A stretch of DNA of 38,119 nucleotides from DATARH01 sp050246595 (GTDB lineage: Bacteria; Pseudomonadota; Alphaproteobacteria; ATCC43930; CGMCC-115725). The notes under the pieces were generated by a model. That model did not search any database. It was not told where the DNA came from and was given only the letters and a program-made list of their open reading frames with translations. The translations under genes were made by a program, and so were the position numbers. Shown here piece by piece: positions 23,013 to 31,600 of this stretch. The stretch spans positions 1 to 38,119 of the forward strand of contig JBFWVT010000048.1 of NCBI GenBank assembly GCA_050246595.1. Direction: 5' to 3'. Position 1 is the stretch's first letter; every line of letters begins with the position of its first letter.

Positions 23013-24139
23013 TGGATGTGCCTGCGATCGCCGATCCCGGCAATATTCTGGAAGCGAGCGACAGACCGCTGATCCGCGCCGACAGCCTGAATTTCTTCTA
23101 TGGCGAGGGCGAATCGCGCTTTCAGGTGCTGTTCGATATCGCCATCGACGTGCTGCCCGGACAGCTGATCGTCATGACCGGCCCGTCCGGGTCCGGCAAG
23201 ACGACACTGCTGACCCTGATCGGGGCGCTGCGGTCGTTGCAGGAGGGAAGGCTCGAAGTGCTCGGGCGCGACGTGTCGCGCCTCGGTGCCGGCGAACTGG
23301 TGCGGGTGCGGCGCGAGATCGGGTTCATCTTTCAGATGCACAATCTGTTCGACGCGCTGTCGGCCTATGAAAACGTCAAGATGGCGCTCCAGCTTTCCGG
23401 GAACCTGTCGGCGGCCGAGATGCGCCGCCGCGGCGTGGCGATATTGGAGCGGCTCGGTCTCGGCCACCGCATCAACCACAAGCCGCACTCGCTGTCCGGC
23501 GGGCAGCGGCAGCGCGTCGCGATTGCGCGGGCGCTGGCGAACCGGCCAAAGCTGGTGCTCGCCGACGAGCCGACCGCCGCGCTCGACCAGGATTCGACGC
23601 GCAACGTCGTCCGCCTGTTCAAGGAGCTGACTGTCGAGGACGGCGCCGCGATCCTGATGGTCACGCACGACCACCGCATCATCGAACTGGCCGACCGGCT
23701 GGTTCATATGGTCGATGGCCGCATCGTCTCCGACGTGATGCTCAACGACGCGCTGCGCATCTGCGAGTTCCTGAAGGGGGTCGAGCTGTTCAAGGCGCTG
23801 ACCCCGACCGAGCTGACCCATGTCGCCGAGCGCATGACCAAGCGCCACTATCTGCCCGGCGACCTCGTCATCAAGCAGGGCGATATCGGGCACGAGCTGT
23901 TTCTGATCTCGGACGGCGACGTCAAGGTCGAGCGCTCCGGGCAGGAAGTTGCACGGCTCGGCCCCGGCGAATTCTTCGGCGAGCTGGCGCTGCTGAGCGG
24001 CAACCCGCGCAACGCCAGCGTGATCGCGACCGACCCGCTGGAGACCTATGTGCTCGGCGAAGAGGATTTCCGCGCCGCAATGGACAAGAGCGAGAGCTTC
24101 CGCGACCAGTTGCGCCGGGTGTACTTCCTGCGGCACTGA
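23012..24139 (+). CDS. DevA-like ABC ATPase fused to a cyclic-nucleotide-binding domain
   Basis: Residues 20-245 of this 375-residue protein are an ABC ATPase of the MacB/LolD/DevA type: Walker A GPSGSGKTT (57-65), Q-loop Gln108, signature LSGGQ (161-165), Walker B LVLADEP (181-187) and H-loop His219. Residues about 255-370 are a CAP_ED cyclic-nucleotide-binding fold: ELFKALTPTELTHVAERM helix, DLVIKQGDIGHELFLISDGDVKV barrel, and the phosphate cassette FFGELALLSGNPRNAS with Glu324 and Arg335-region residues as expected for ligand binding. ATP hydrolysis would drive export and the second domain would bind cAMP, cGMP or a similar ligand. The ATG at 23012 overlaps the permease stop. The fusion suggests direct second-messenger control. 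Confidence 0.9.
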   Translation: MDVPAIADPGNILEASDRPLIRADSLNFFYGEGESRFQVLFDIAIDVLPGQLIVMTGPSGSGKTTLLTLIGALRSLQEGRLEVLGRDVSRLGAGELVRVRREIGFIFQMHNLFDALSAYENVKMALQLSGNLSAAEMRRRGVAILERLGLGHRINHKPHSLSGGQRQRVAIARALANRPKLVLADEPTAALDQDSTRNVVRLFKELTVEDGAAILMVTHDHRIIELADRLVHMVDGRIVSDVMLNDALRICEFLKGVELFKALTPTELTHVAERMTKRHYLPGDLVIKQGDIGHELFLISDGDVKVERSGQEVARLGPGEFFGELALLSGNPRNASVIATDPLETYVLGEEDFRAAMDKSESFRDQLRRVYFLRH

Positions 24140-24162
24140 GCGGTTCGGCCCGATGGTGCCGG

Positions 24163-24489
24163 TCAGACCGGCACGCCTTTTTCCTTGAGCCATATCCGCA
24201 AGCGCGCCACGGTCGGCGTGTCGTTTTTCGACGGCGCGAGCCGCATCGCCTCGTAGGCTCTGCCGACTGCCTGCGTCAGCTTCTCGCCGTTGCGACGCGC
24301 ATTGAGGATGCAGGGCAGTGCATCCGGCGCCCGCAGCCACAACGAATACTCATCTCTTGTCATTCCAAGATAATCGTGAAGCTCTTTACCCGTTGAGGCA
24401 TCGTGCCAAGCATCGATGAAATCGTCTATTTCTTCGACCGAGGCTTCGCCCGCCAGGCACAGATCAACAAAATTTCGTTGGCTAGACAT
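24163..24489 (-). CDS. Partner protein of the colicin-like gene, candidate antitoxin/immunity protein
   Basis: The 108-residue product is acidic in its first half (SVEEIDDFIDAWHDA) and contains LHDYLGMTRDEYSLWLRAPDALPCIL. I recall this last pattern from small uncharacterised proteins encoded next to toxin-like genes, but I cannot name a family. No signal peptide or membrane segment is present. It starts 8 bases inside the end of the gene for a colicin E3-like RNase domain, so the two are translationally coupled, and toxin-first/neutraliser-second is the order in colicin operons. Its role as an antitoxin is an inference from position and charge. Confidence 0.68.
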   Translation of the reverse strand: MSSQRNFVDLCLAGEASVEEIDDFIDAWHDASTGKELHDYLGMTRDEYSLWLRAPDALPCILNARRNGEKLTQAVGRAYEAMRLAPSKNDTPTVARLRIWLKEKGVPV

Positions 24490-24712
24490 CGATTGTCCTT
24501 CCGCGCACGGCTGGTTTCACCCAGGCGCCCGTGACCGGATCGAGCGCGCCGAGGTGTTTTCCTCGAGCATTGAAAACCTCCACCTCTCCGTGCAGCGCGT
24601 CCCAGGTATAGAGCCGCCCGCCGCCGTCGCTGCGCCACCGCCGCTCGCCCGAGAATGCACCGAGGTATTCGAAATCATCCAGAATCGACGGGTGCGGTAT
24701 CGATTTCGCCAC
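24482..24712 (-). CDS. Colicin E3/cloacin-type RNase domain protein
   Basis: The 76-residue protein consists almost entirely of one small domain. RRWRSDGGGRLYTWDALHGE matches the colicin E3 ribonuclease pattern (K-R-W, then Y-x-W-D-x-x-H-G-E-x-E). The catalytic Asp510, His513 and Glu517 of colicin E3 correspond to Asp38, His41 and Glu45 here, and Arg70 or Arg72 near the C-terminus could serve as the fourth, Arg545. The GKHLGALDPVTG turn also aligns with HLGSFDPKTG of E3. Colicin E3 cuts 16S rRNA near the decoding centre. The translocation and receptor parts are absent, so it acts within the cell. The start is GTG at 24712. Confidence 0.75.
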   Translation of the reverse strand: MAKSIPHPSILDDFEYLGAFSGERRWRSDGGGRLYTWDALHGEVEVFNARGKHLGALDPVTGAWVKPAVRGRTIDV

Positions 24713-24761
24713 GCGACCGCTTTTATCATGCCCCTGCCCGCGCGCGAGAGGAGACTTGCCG

Positions 24762-25808
24762 ATGCCGACGACCGACCCCGCTTCCCGGTGGCCGAACTAC
24801 GCCGAGGCCGATTACGTCATCAGAAATTACCGCTTCGCCAGCGGCGAGGTATTGCCCGAGTTGCGGCTGCATTACCGCACGATGGGCGTGCCGCAACGCG
24901 ACGCTTCGGGAAAAATCGTCAACGGCGTATTGCTGCTGCAAGGCAACACCGGCACTGGCGCCAACTGGCTGCGCCCTTCGCTGGCCGACGAGCTGTACGG
25001 GCCGGGCCAGCCGCTCGACGCGACAAAATACTTCCTCATCATGCAGGACGCGATCGGCCGCGGCGGATCGAGCAAACCGTCGGACGGGCTGAAGGGCAGG
25101 TTCCCGCATTACCGCTATCGCGACATGGTCGAGAGCGGTTATCGCCTCATCACCGAAGGGCTGGGGGTCGGGCATCTGCGGCTGGTGATCGGCAGTTCGA
25201 TGGGCGGGATGCACGCCTGGATGTGGGCCGAAACCTATCCCGACCTGATGGACGGCGTCGTCGCGCTGTCGTGCCAGCCGGCGCAGATCAGCGGGCGCAA
25301 CTGGCTGACCCGTCGCGCCGCCGCCGAGGCGATCCGCAACGACCCGGATTGGAACAACGGCGACTACACTGAAAACCCGCGCCATTACATCTACAGCGCC
25401 GCCGGGCATTTCACGACCGAAAGCCCGACCCGCATTCAGGAAATGGCCCCGACCCTGGCCGCCGCGAACCAATTGTACGAGCGGCGTCTCGCCGAGGCGG
25501 CAAAGGGCGACGCCAACAACCAGCTCTGGGCGATCGAGGCGATTCAGGATTACGACCCGGAACCCGATCTCGACAGGATCAAGGCCAAGATATTGCTGAT
25601 CAATGACGCCGAAGATTACGCCAACCCGCCCGAACTCGGCACCGTCGAGCGGGCGATGAAACGGGTCAAACAGGGGCGCTATGTGCTGATCCCGCCCGGC
25701 CCGGACACGCACGGGCATTTCAGCCATTACTATGCGAAGCTGTGGAAGTCTTATCTGGTCGAATTCCTTGCGGCGCTCGACGAGGCGCCGGCCGAGGCTG
25801 CCCAATGA
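24762..25808 (+). CDS. MetX-like alpha/beta hydrolase
   Basis: The 348-residue protein resembles homoserine O-acyltransferase in layout: VLLLQGNTGTGANWL, the DAIGRGGSSKPSDGL loop, the nucleophile Ser146 in IGSSMGGMHAW, Asp in LLINDAEDYANPP and His in GPDTHGHFSHYY. It lacks the CHALTGDQ and GGCMGTTGP blocks of the true MetX in this window, so it is likely a paralogue acting on another ester or acyl acceptor. The ATG at 24762 follows GAGAGGAGA; a TTG 6 bases earlier is possible. Its stop overlaps the next hydrolase start by 4 bases (ATGA), so the two are coupled. It diverges from the colicin-like module. Confidence 0.83.
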   Translation: MPTTDPASRWPNYAEADYVIRNYRFASGEVLPELRLHYRTMGVPQRDASGKIVNGVLLLQGNTGTGANWLRPSLADELYGPGQPLDATKYFLIMQDAIGRGGSSKPSDGLKGRFPHYRYRDMVESGYRLITEGLGVGHLRLVIGSSMGGMHAWMWAETYPDLMDGVVALSCQPAQISGRNWLTRRAAAEAIRNDPDWNNGDYTENPRHYIYSAAGHFTTESPTRIQEMAPTLAAANQLYERRLAEAAKGDANNQLWAIEAIQDYDPEPDLDRIKAKILLINDAEDYANPPELGTVERAMKRVKQGRYVLIPPGPDTHGHFSHYYAKLWKSYLVEFLAALDEAPAEAAQ

Positions 25809-26620
25809 CCGAGAACCGGAATTTCACGACCAGCGACGGCATCAACCTCGCCTATTACATTGACGACTTCACCGATCCGTGGCGGCGGCCGGATACGGTG
25901 CTGCTGCTGCATGCGGCAATGGGCAGCGCGCGGCGTTATTACGGCTGGGTGCCATATCTGGCGCGCGACTGGCGGGTCGTGCGGCTCGATCTGCGCGGTC
26001 ACGGCGCCTCGCAGGTGCCGCCCGCCGAGCAGGAGCTGCTGCTCGAACCGCTGGTGAGTGATGTCGCCGAACTGCTCGACCATCTCGGTCTCGACAGCGC
26101 GCATATCGTCGGCAATTCGGCCGGCGGCTATCTTGGCCAGCAACTGGCGATGACCAGGCCGGAGCGGGTCAGGAGCCTGTCGCTGTTCGGCTCGACCCCG
26201 GGTCTCAAGCAGAGCCAGGCGCCGAGCTGGGTTCCGCGCATCCAGGCGAAGGGGTTGCGCGGTTTTCTGGCCGAGACGATCCGCGACCGCCTGCCGGAAG
26301 ACGCCGATCCCGGTCTGGTCGAATGGTTTCTCGACGAGGCGGCAAAGAACGACCCGGCCTATATCGGCAAATTCGTGCTGCTGATGGCGGGCTACGACTG
26401 GAGCGACGAGGTGCAGAAAATAACCTGTCCGACGCTGGTCGTGATCCCCGGCGCCGAAACGGTCGGCACTCTCGCCAATTACGACCCGTTCCGCCGCCTC
26501 GCCGATGTCGAGTTCCGGACCTATGACGGGTTGCCGCACAATATCTGCGATTCGGTCCCCGACCGCTGCGCCGCCGATGTCCGCGATTTTCTGCATCGGC
26601 GCTTTGGAACGCGGCCGTAG
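25805..26620 (+). CDS. Alpha/beta hydrolase
   Basis: The 271-residue protein has a standard alpha/beta hydrolase core: VLLLHAAMGSARRYYGW with the oxyanion region, LDLRGHGAS, the nucleophile Ser105 in VGNSAGGYLGQQLA, CPTLVVIPGAETVG with a glutamate or aspartate acid residue, and His in DGLPHNICDSVP. It probably hydrolyses an ester or lactone. 3-oxoadipate enol-lactonases look like this, and a carboxymuconolactone decarboxylase-family gene lies 10 kb downstream, but no direct link is visible. It overlaps the preceding MetX-like gene by 4 bases, which suggests that both act on the same compound. Confidence 0.86.
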   Translation: MTENRNFTTSDGINLAYYIDDFTDPWRRPDTVLLLHAAMGSARRYYGWVPYLARDWRVVRLDLRGHGASQVPPAEQELLLEPLVSDVAELLDHLGLDSAHIVGNSAGGYLGQQLAMTRPERVRSLSLFGSTPGLKQSQAPSWVPRIQAKGLRGFLAETIRDRLPEDADPGLVEWFLDEAAKNDPAYIGKFVLLMAGYDWSDEVQKITCPTLVVIPGAETVGTLANYDPFRRLADVEFRTYDGLPHNICDSVPDRCAADVRDFLHRRFGTRP

Positions 26621-26659
26621 AATGAGCTGAGCCCTTTCCTGCCGGCAGCGGCCTTGGAG

Positions 26660-26679
26660 AGTGTCCTGATTAGGACACT
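26660..26679. promoter_or_regulatory. Perfect palindrome between hydrolase and mrp operon
   Basis: AGTGTCCT and AGGACACT pair over 8 bp around GATT, 40 bases after the hydrolase stop and about 80 bases ahead of the mrpA start. It may be an operator for the Mrp operon or a weak terminator; no T-run is present. Confidence 0.35.
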
Positions 26680-26761
26680 ACCCGGCCGACGCCGCGTTCG
26701 ACTGTACTCTGCCTTTGCCATACAGTCGCCGCCCCCTCGGACCGTCGCGATCACCGCCGGC

Positions 26762-29668
26762 ATGGATGTTGCGCTTATTGTTTTGCTGCCGTTTCTGGGC
26801 GCCTGCCTTCCGCCGCTGACCGCGCGCTCGGGCCGTAATGTCTGCGCCGGCGCCACCGCGGCGGTCACGCTGACGGCGCTGCTTCTGCTGCTCGCGAACG
26901 CCCCTTCGGTCTATGGCGGTGAGGTGATCGCCTGGGGGATGCCGTGGGTGCCGCAGATCGGATTGTCGTTCACGTTCTTTATCGACGGTCTCGGGCTGTT
27001 TTTCGCCGCGCTGATCCTCGGGATCGGGCTGCTGATCATCGTTTACGCCCGGTTCTATCTGAGCCGCGAGGACCCGATCGGGAAGTTCTACGCCTATCTG
27101 CTGCTGTTCCAGGGCGCGATGGTCGGCATCGTGCTCAGCGACAACGTGCTGCTGCTGATCGTCTTCTGGGAATTGACGAGCCTCAGCTCGTTTCTGCTGA
27201 TCGGCTACTGGCGCCATCTGCCGCAGGCCCGCCAGGGGGCGCGCATGGCGCTGATCGTGACCGGCGGCGGCGGGCTGGCGCTGCTCGGCGGCATGTTGCT
27301 CCTCGGCGAGATCGCCGGTTCGTATCAGTTGACCGAAATCCTTGCCCGCAGTGACCTCGTCAAGGCATCGCCGCTGTATCTGCCGGCATTGCTGCTGATC
27401 CTGGCCGGCGCGTTTACAAAATCGGCGCAGTTTCCGTTTCATTTCTGGCTGCCGCACGCGATGGCGGCGCCGACCCCGGTTTCGGCCTATCTGCACTCAG
27501 CGACGATGGTCAAGGCCGGGGTTTTTCTGCTGGCGCGGCTGTGGCCGGTTCTGGCCGGCACCGAGGCGTGGTTTCTGATCGTTGCGCCGGTCGGGCTGGC
27601 GACGATGCTGATCGCGGCCTGGATCGCGCTGTTCAAGGACGATCTGAAGGCAATCCTCGCCTATTCGACGGTCAGCCAGCTCGGCATGCTGACGATGCTG
27701 CTCGGCCTCGGCACGGCGGCGGCTGCCGTCGTGGCGGTGTTCCACATCCTGAACCACGCAACCTTCAAGGCGGCGCTGTTTATGAGCGCCGGCGCGATCG
27801 ATCACGAAACCGGCACCCGCGACATCCGCCGGCTCGGCGGCCTCGCGACGCTGATGCCTGTCATCGCCACGCTGTCCTTTGTCGCGGCGGCGGCGATGGC
27901 CGGAATCCCGCTGTCGAACGGGTTTCTGTCAAAGGAGATGATGCTCGACGAGGCGTCGCGCACGGTCTATGCCGGTCTCTGGTGGCTGTTCCCGGTGCTG
28001 GCGACGGTGGCGGCGCTGTTCTCGGCGGCCTATTCGTTCCGCTTCGCGATCGTCACGTTTCTTGGTCCGGCGCGGCATGATTACCCGCACCACCCGCACG
28101 ACCCGCCTTCCGGCATGTGGCTGCCGATCGCGGCGCTGATGCTGCCGATCGTCGCTGTCGGGCTCGCGCCGGCGACAGTCGCCGCCCCGGTCGTCGAGAG
28201 CGCTGCGCGGGCGGTCGTCGGCGGTGCCGTACCGCCGTTCGAGCCGGCTCTGTGGCACGGTTTCACCGCCGCGGTAGTGATGAGCACGATCGCGCTGCTC
28301 GGCGGCGTGCTCCTGTTTGTCGCCTACGTCCCGGCGAACGCGCTGCGGCTCGCGGTGAAGCGGCCGGATGCCAAGCGGATTTACGACGTCGCGATCGGCG
28401 GGGCCGTCACCCTCTCCCGCCGGCTGATCGACGCCCTGCATGACGGCTCGCTCACGCGCTATGTCGGGGTCACGCTCGTTGCGATCATCACTGTCGGCAT
28501 CGTCGGGTTTATCGGCGGCACCCATGAGGCCGGGAACCGCGCGACATTGCCGCCGAGCCTGCCCGCCGTGACCGCCTGGATCGCGCTGGTGGCGGCTTCC
28601 GCATTCGTAGTCATTCGACACCGCGACCGGCTGCTCCTGCTCGTGCTGACGAGCATTGTCGGGTTGATCGTCTCGCTCGCCTTTCTGCAATTCTCGGCGC
28701 CCGATCTGGCGCTGACCCAGATCACGGTCGATGTGGTCACGACGATCCTGCTGCTGCTCGCGCTGAACCTGCTGCCGCGCACGAGCGACGAACCGGTGGG
28801 CGGGACGCGCTGGCTACACGCAGCAATCGCAGCGCTGGCCGGCGCCGGGATCGGCGGTCTCGCCTATGCGGTCATGACCCGGAATTTCGAGACGATCTCC
28901 GGCTACTATCTGGCCGAAGCCAGGCCGGGCGGCGGCGGTTCCAATGTCGTCAACGTGATTCTGGTCGATTTCCGCGGTTTCGACACGTTTGGCGAGATCA
29001 TCGTGATCGGGATCGCAGCCGTCGCGATCTTTGCGCTGCTCGACACGGCGCTGCGCGGCGCGGCGGCGCGGCGGCTCGCGGCGATGCGCCTGCCGGAACA
29101 GGCCGGTGACGCGCATCCATTACTGCTGGTAGTCGCGACACGAGTCCTGCTGCCGATCGCGATCACGGTTGCGCTCTACATCTTTCTGCGCGGCCATAAC
29201 GAGCCGGGCGGCGGGTTTATCGCCGGGCTGGTCGTCGCGATCGCGCTGATCATGCAGTATATCGCGAGCGGCTATGCCTGGGCGGCTCAGCGGGCACGGG
29301 TCGATGCGCAGGCGATGATCGGCGGCGGCATCGCGATCGCCGGGCTGACCGGGATCGCTGCCTGGTATTTCGGGCGACCGTTTCTGACCAGCGCGCACGG
29401 CCACTTTCACCTGCCGCTGATCGGCGAGGTCGAGCTGGCCTCGGCGATGGCCTTTGATCTCGGCGTGATGCTGACCGTCATCGGGGCGGTGGTGCTGTCG
29501 CTGCGCCAGATCTCGCGGGTCGAGGAACGGGCGGAACACGAGAAGGTGCCCGAGGGGCCAATGGATATCCGGCTGCCGGCCGCCGCGGAAACCCCACCCA
29601 TGCAGTCGCAGGCTCGGTCCGTCGCCGAGCCGCCCCTCGTCGAGCCAATCGACCGGGGCGATCGCTGA
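26762..29668 (+). CDS. mrpA: Na+/H+ antiporter subunit MrpA, fused AB form
   Basis: The 968-residue polytopic membrane protein has the antiporter core shared with complex I subunit NuoL: FWELTSLSSFLLIGYWR with the key Glu, HFWLPHAMAAPTPVSAYLHSATMVKAGVFLLARLW, and DDLKAILAYSTVSQLG with the key Lys. The C-terminal part contains the DUF4040 region (DLALTQITVDVVTTIL) and a MrpB domain (NEPGGGFIAGLVVAIALIMQYIASG), so A and B are fused as in the rhizobial PhaAB type. The product exchanges cytoplasmic Na+ or K+ for protons. The ATG at 26762 gives a membrane-inserting start; the upstream frame to 26654 overlaps the palindrome. Its stop is one base from mrpC. Confidence 0.93.
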   Translation: MDVALIVLLPFLGACLPPLTARSGRNVCAGATAAVTLTALLLLLANAPSVYGGEVIAWGMPWVPQIGLSFTFFIDGLGLFFAALILGIGLLIIVYARFYLSREDPIGKFYAYLLLFQGAMVGIVLSDNVLLLIVFWELTSLSSFLLIGYWRHLPQARQGARMALIVTGGGGLALLGGMLLLGEIAGSYQLTEILARSDLVKASPLYLPALLLILAGAFTKSAQFPFHFWLPHAMAAPTPVSAYLHSATMVKAGVFLLARLWPVLAGTEAWFLIVAPVGLATMLIAAWIALFKDDLKAILAYSTVSQLGMLTMLLGLGTAAAAVVAVFHILNHATFKAALFMSAGAIDHETGTRDIRRLGGLATLMPVIATLSFVAAAAMAGIPLSNGFLSKEMMLDEASRTVYAGLWWLFPVLATVAALFSAAYSFRFAIVTFLGPARHDYPHHPHDPPSGMWLPIAALMLPIVAVGLAPATVAAPVVESAARAVVGGAVPPFEPALWHGFTAAVVMSTIALLGGVLLFVAYVPANALRLAVKRPDAKRIYDVAIGGAVTLSRRLIDALHDGSLTRYVGVTLVAIITVGIVGFIGGTHEAGNRATLPPSLPAVTAWIALVAASAFVVIRHRDRLLLLVLTSIVGLIVSLAFLQFSAPDLALTQITVDVVTTILLLLALNLLPRTSDEPVGGTRWLHAAIAALAGAGIGGLAYAVMTRNFETISGYYLAEARPGGGGSNVVNVILVDFRGFDTFGEIIVIGIAAVAIFALLDTALRGAAARRLAAMRLPEQAGDAHPLLLVVATRVLLPIAITVALYIFLRGHNEPGGGFIAGLVVAIALIMQYIASGYAWAAQRARVDAQAMIGGGIAIAGLTGIAAWYFGRPFLTSAHGHFHLPLIGEVELASAMAFDLGVMLTVIGAVVLSLRQISRVEERAEHEKVPEGPMDIRLPAAAETPPMQSQARSVAEPPLVEPIDRGDR

Positions 29669-29669
29669 C

Positions 29670-30041
29670 ATGGAAGCACTGGTGGCAAGCGCGATCGGGC
29701 TGATGACCGCGGTCGGGGTCTATCTAGTGCTGCGGCGCACGACGTTTGCGGTCGTGATCGGTCTCAGCTTTCTGTCCTACGCGGTCAACCTGTACCTGCT
29801 GACAATGGGACGCCTGACCATCGACCGCCCGCCGATCATTACCCCCGGAGCCGCCGCGTACACCGACCCGCTACCGCAGGCGCTGGTCCTGACCGCGATC
29901 GTGATCTCGTTCGGAATGACCGCGCTGATCGTCGTCATTGCACTGCGCGCCTTTCTCGAAACCGGCTCCGACCGGGCCGATCTCGGCGCCGCCCCGGATC
30001 GGCACCGCGAAGGCGGAGAGCCGTCCGAGCGCGTCCGATGA
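29670..30041 (+). CDS. mrpC: Na+/H+ antiporter subunit MrpC
   Basis: The 123-residue protein is a NuoK-like small membrane subunit: three membrane helices (about 5-22, 28-46, 68-93), the motif TTFAVVIGLSFLSYAVNLYL and the DPLPQALVLTAIVISFG segment that is invariant in MrpC. The C-terminal tail is charged. It starts one base after mrpA and overlaps mrpD by 4 bases (ATGA). It belongs to the complex that couples cation efflux to proton entry. Confidence 0.94.
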   Translation: MEALVASAIGLMTAVGVYLVLRRTTFAVVIGLSFLSYAVNLYLLTMGRLTIDRPPIITPGAAAYTDPLPQALVLTAIVISFGMTALIVVIALRAFLETGSDRADLGAAPDRHREGGEPSERVR

Positions 30042-31585
30042 GCGACCTGATCGTTCTGCCGATCGTATTGCCGGCGTTGACGGCTTCGTTTCTGCTGCTC
30101 GCGGTGCGCTACGACCTGAAACGGCAGCGTCTGGTATCGGTCGCCGCAACCGCCGGGCTGCTGATTGTCGCGGTCGTGCTTTATCTGATCGCGAGCGACG
30201 GCGTGCCGCGCCCCTATCGCCTCGGCGACTGGCCGGCGCCGTTCGCGATCGTGCTCGTGCTCGACCGTCTGTCGGCGACGATGCTCGTGCTGACCGCCGC
30301 TCTCGCGCTGTGCGTCATCCTTTACGCCGTCAACGGCTGGGACGAGCGCGGGCGGCACTTCCACCCGCTGTTCCAGTTTCAGTTGCTCGGCATCAACGGC
30401 GCCTTTCTGACCGGCGATTTGTTCAACCTGTTTGTCTTTTTCGAGGTGATGCTGATCGCGTCCTACGGGCTGCTGCTGCATGGCGGCGGCCCGCGCCGGC
30501 TGTCGGCCGGTTTTCAGTACGTCGCGATCAACCTGCTGGCTTCGACACTGTTTCTGTTCGCGGTCGGGCTGATCTACGCCGTGACCGGCACCCTCAACAT
30601 GGCCGATCTCGCGGTCAAGGCGCCGCTGGTCGGTCCGGCCGATGCGGCGCTGCTGCGCACCGGGGCGCTGCTGCTGTTTCTCGTTTTCGCGATCAAGGCG
30701 GCGCTGGTTCCGCTGCATTGGTGGCTGCCGGCGACCTATGCCGCCGCCTCGGCTCCGGCCGCCGCGCTGTTCATGATCATGACCAAGATCGGCGCCTACG
30801 CGATATTGCGGGTATACGGCACGGTGTTCGGGGCCGAGGCCGGACCGCTCGCCGGCATCGCCGAGCCGTGGATATTGCCGGCTGCGCTCGCCACCGTGAC
30901 CCTTGGCGCGATCGGCATCCTGGCGAGCCGCGCGCTGCTCGACCTCGCCGCCTTCGCGATTGTCGGGTCGATGGGGATGCTGCTGATCGCGGTCGGCCTC
31001 TCCGGCGCGGCCGGCGTCGCGACGGCGCTTTATTACCTCGTACACAGCACCCTGGCCGGCGCGGCGCTGTTTCTGATCGTCGATCTGATCGCCGAGCGAC
31101 GCGGGCGCGTTCTGGACCGGCTCGTGCCGGCCCCGGAGATCGGTCAGCAGAACCTCCTCGGCGGGCTGTTTCTGCTTGGCGCGATGGCGATCGTTGGTCT
31201 GCCGCCGCTCTCCGGGTTCATCGGCAAGCTGATGATCCTCGAAACCAGCCGCGACGCCGCCGCCGCGCCGTGGATCTGGGCGGTCGTGCTCGGCACCACG
31301 CTGGTCATGGTGCTCGGCTTCGCCCGCGCCGGCAGCGCCGTGTTCTGGAATGTCGAGCCCTCCGACGCAACCGAGGCGAGCCGGACGGGAGCGGCGGGGC
31401 AAATCCGGCGCACGCTGCCGCTCGCCGTTGCCGGTCTGCTGATCGCCGCGACGGCGGCGCTTTCCGGGTTTGCCGGACCTGTGACACTGGCCTTGCAGAA
31501 CACCGCCGCGCAGACGCTCGACACGCAGGCCTATATCCGCGCCGTGCTCGGCCCGGTCGCGGCGCCGCCGCAGGCCAGCCGCTAA
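30038..31585 (+). CDS. mrpD: Na+/H+ antiporter subunit MrpD
   Basis: The 515-residue protein is the second antiporter-like subunit, with about 14 membrane helices. It has NLFVFFEVMLIASYGLLLHGG with the helix-5 glutamate, AIKAALVPLHWWLPATYAAA, and MIMTKIGAYAILR with the lysine of the proton path. Sequence differs from the antiporter half of MrpA, as expected for D subunits. It overlaps mrpC by 4 bases and is followed after 15 bases by mrpE, which has its own strong AGGAGGGG site. Confidence 0.94.
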   Translation: MSDLIVLPIVLPALTASFLLLAVRYDLKRQRLVSVAATAGLLIVAVVLYLIASDGVPRPYRLGDWPAPFAIVLVLDRLSATMLVLTAALALCVILYAVNGWDERGRHFHPLFQFQLLGINGAFLTGDLFNLFVFFEVMLIASYGLLLHGGGPRRLSAGFQYVAINLLASTLFLFAVGLIYAVTGTLNMADLAVKAPLVGPADAALLRTGALLLFLVFAIKAALVPLHWWLPATYAAASAPAAALFMIMTKIGAYAILRVYGTVFGAEAGPLAGIAEPWILPAALATVTLGAIGILASRALLDLAAFAIVGSMGMLLIAVGLSGAAGVATALYYLVHSTLAGAALFLIVDLIAERRGRVLDRLVPAPEIGQQNLLGGLFLLGAMAIVGLPPLSGFIGKLMILETSRDAAAAPWIWAVVLGTTLVMVLGFARAGSAVFWNVEPSDATEASRTGAAGQIRRTLPLAVAGLLIAATAALSGFAGPVTLALQNTAAQTLDTQAYIRAVLGPVAAPPQASR

Positions 31586-31600
31586 AGGAGGGGACGGAAC

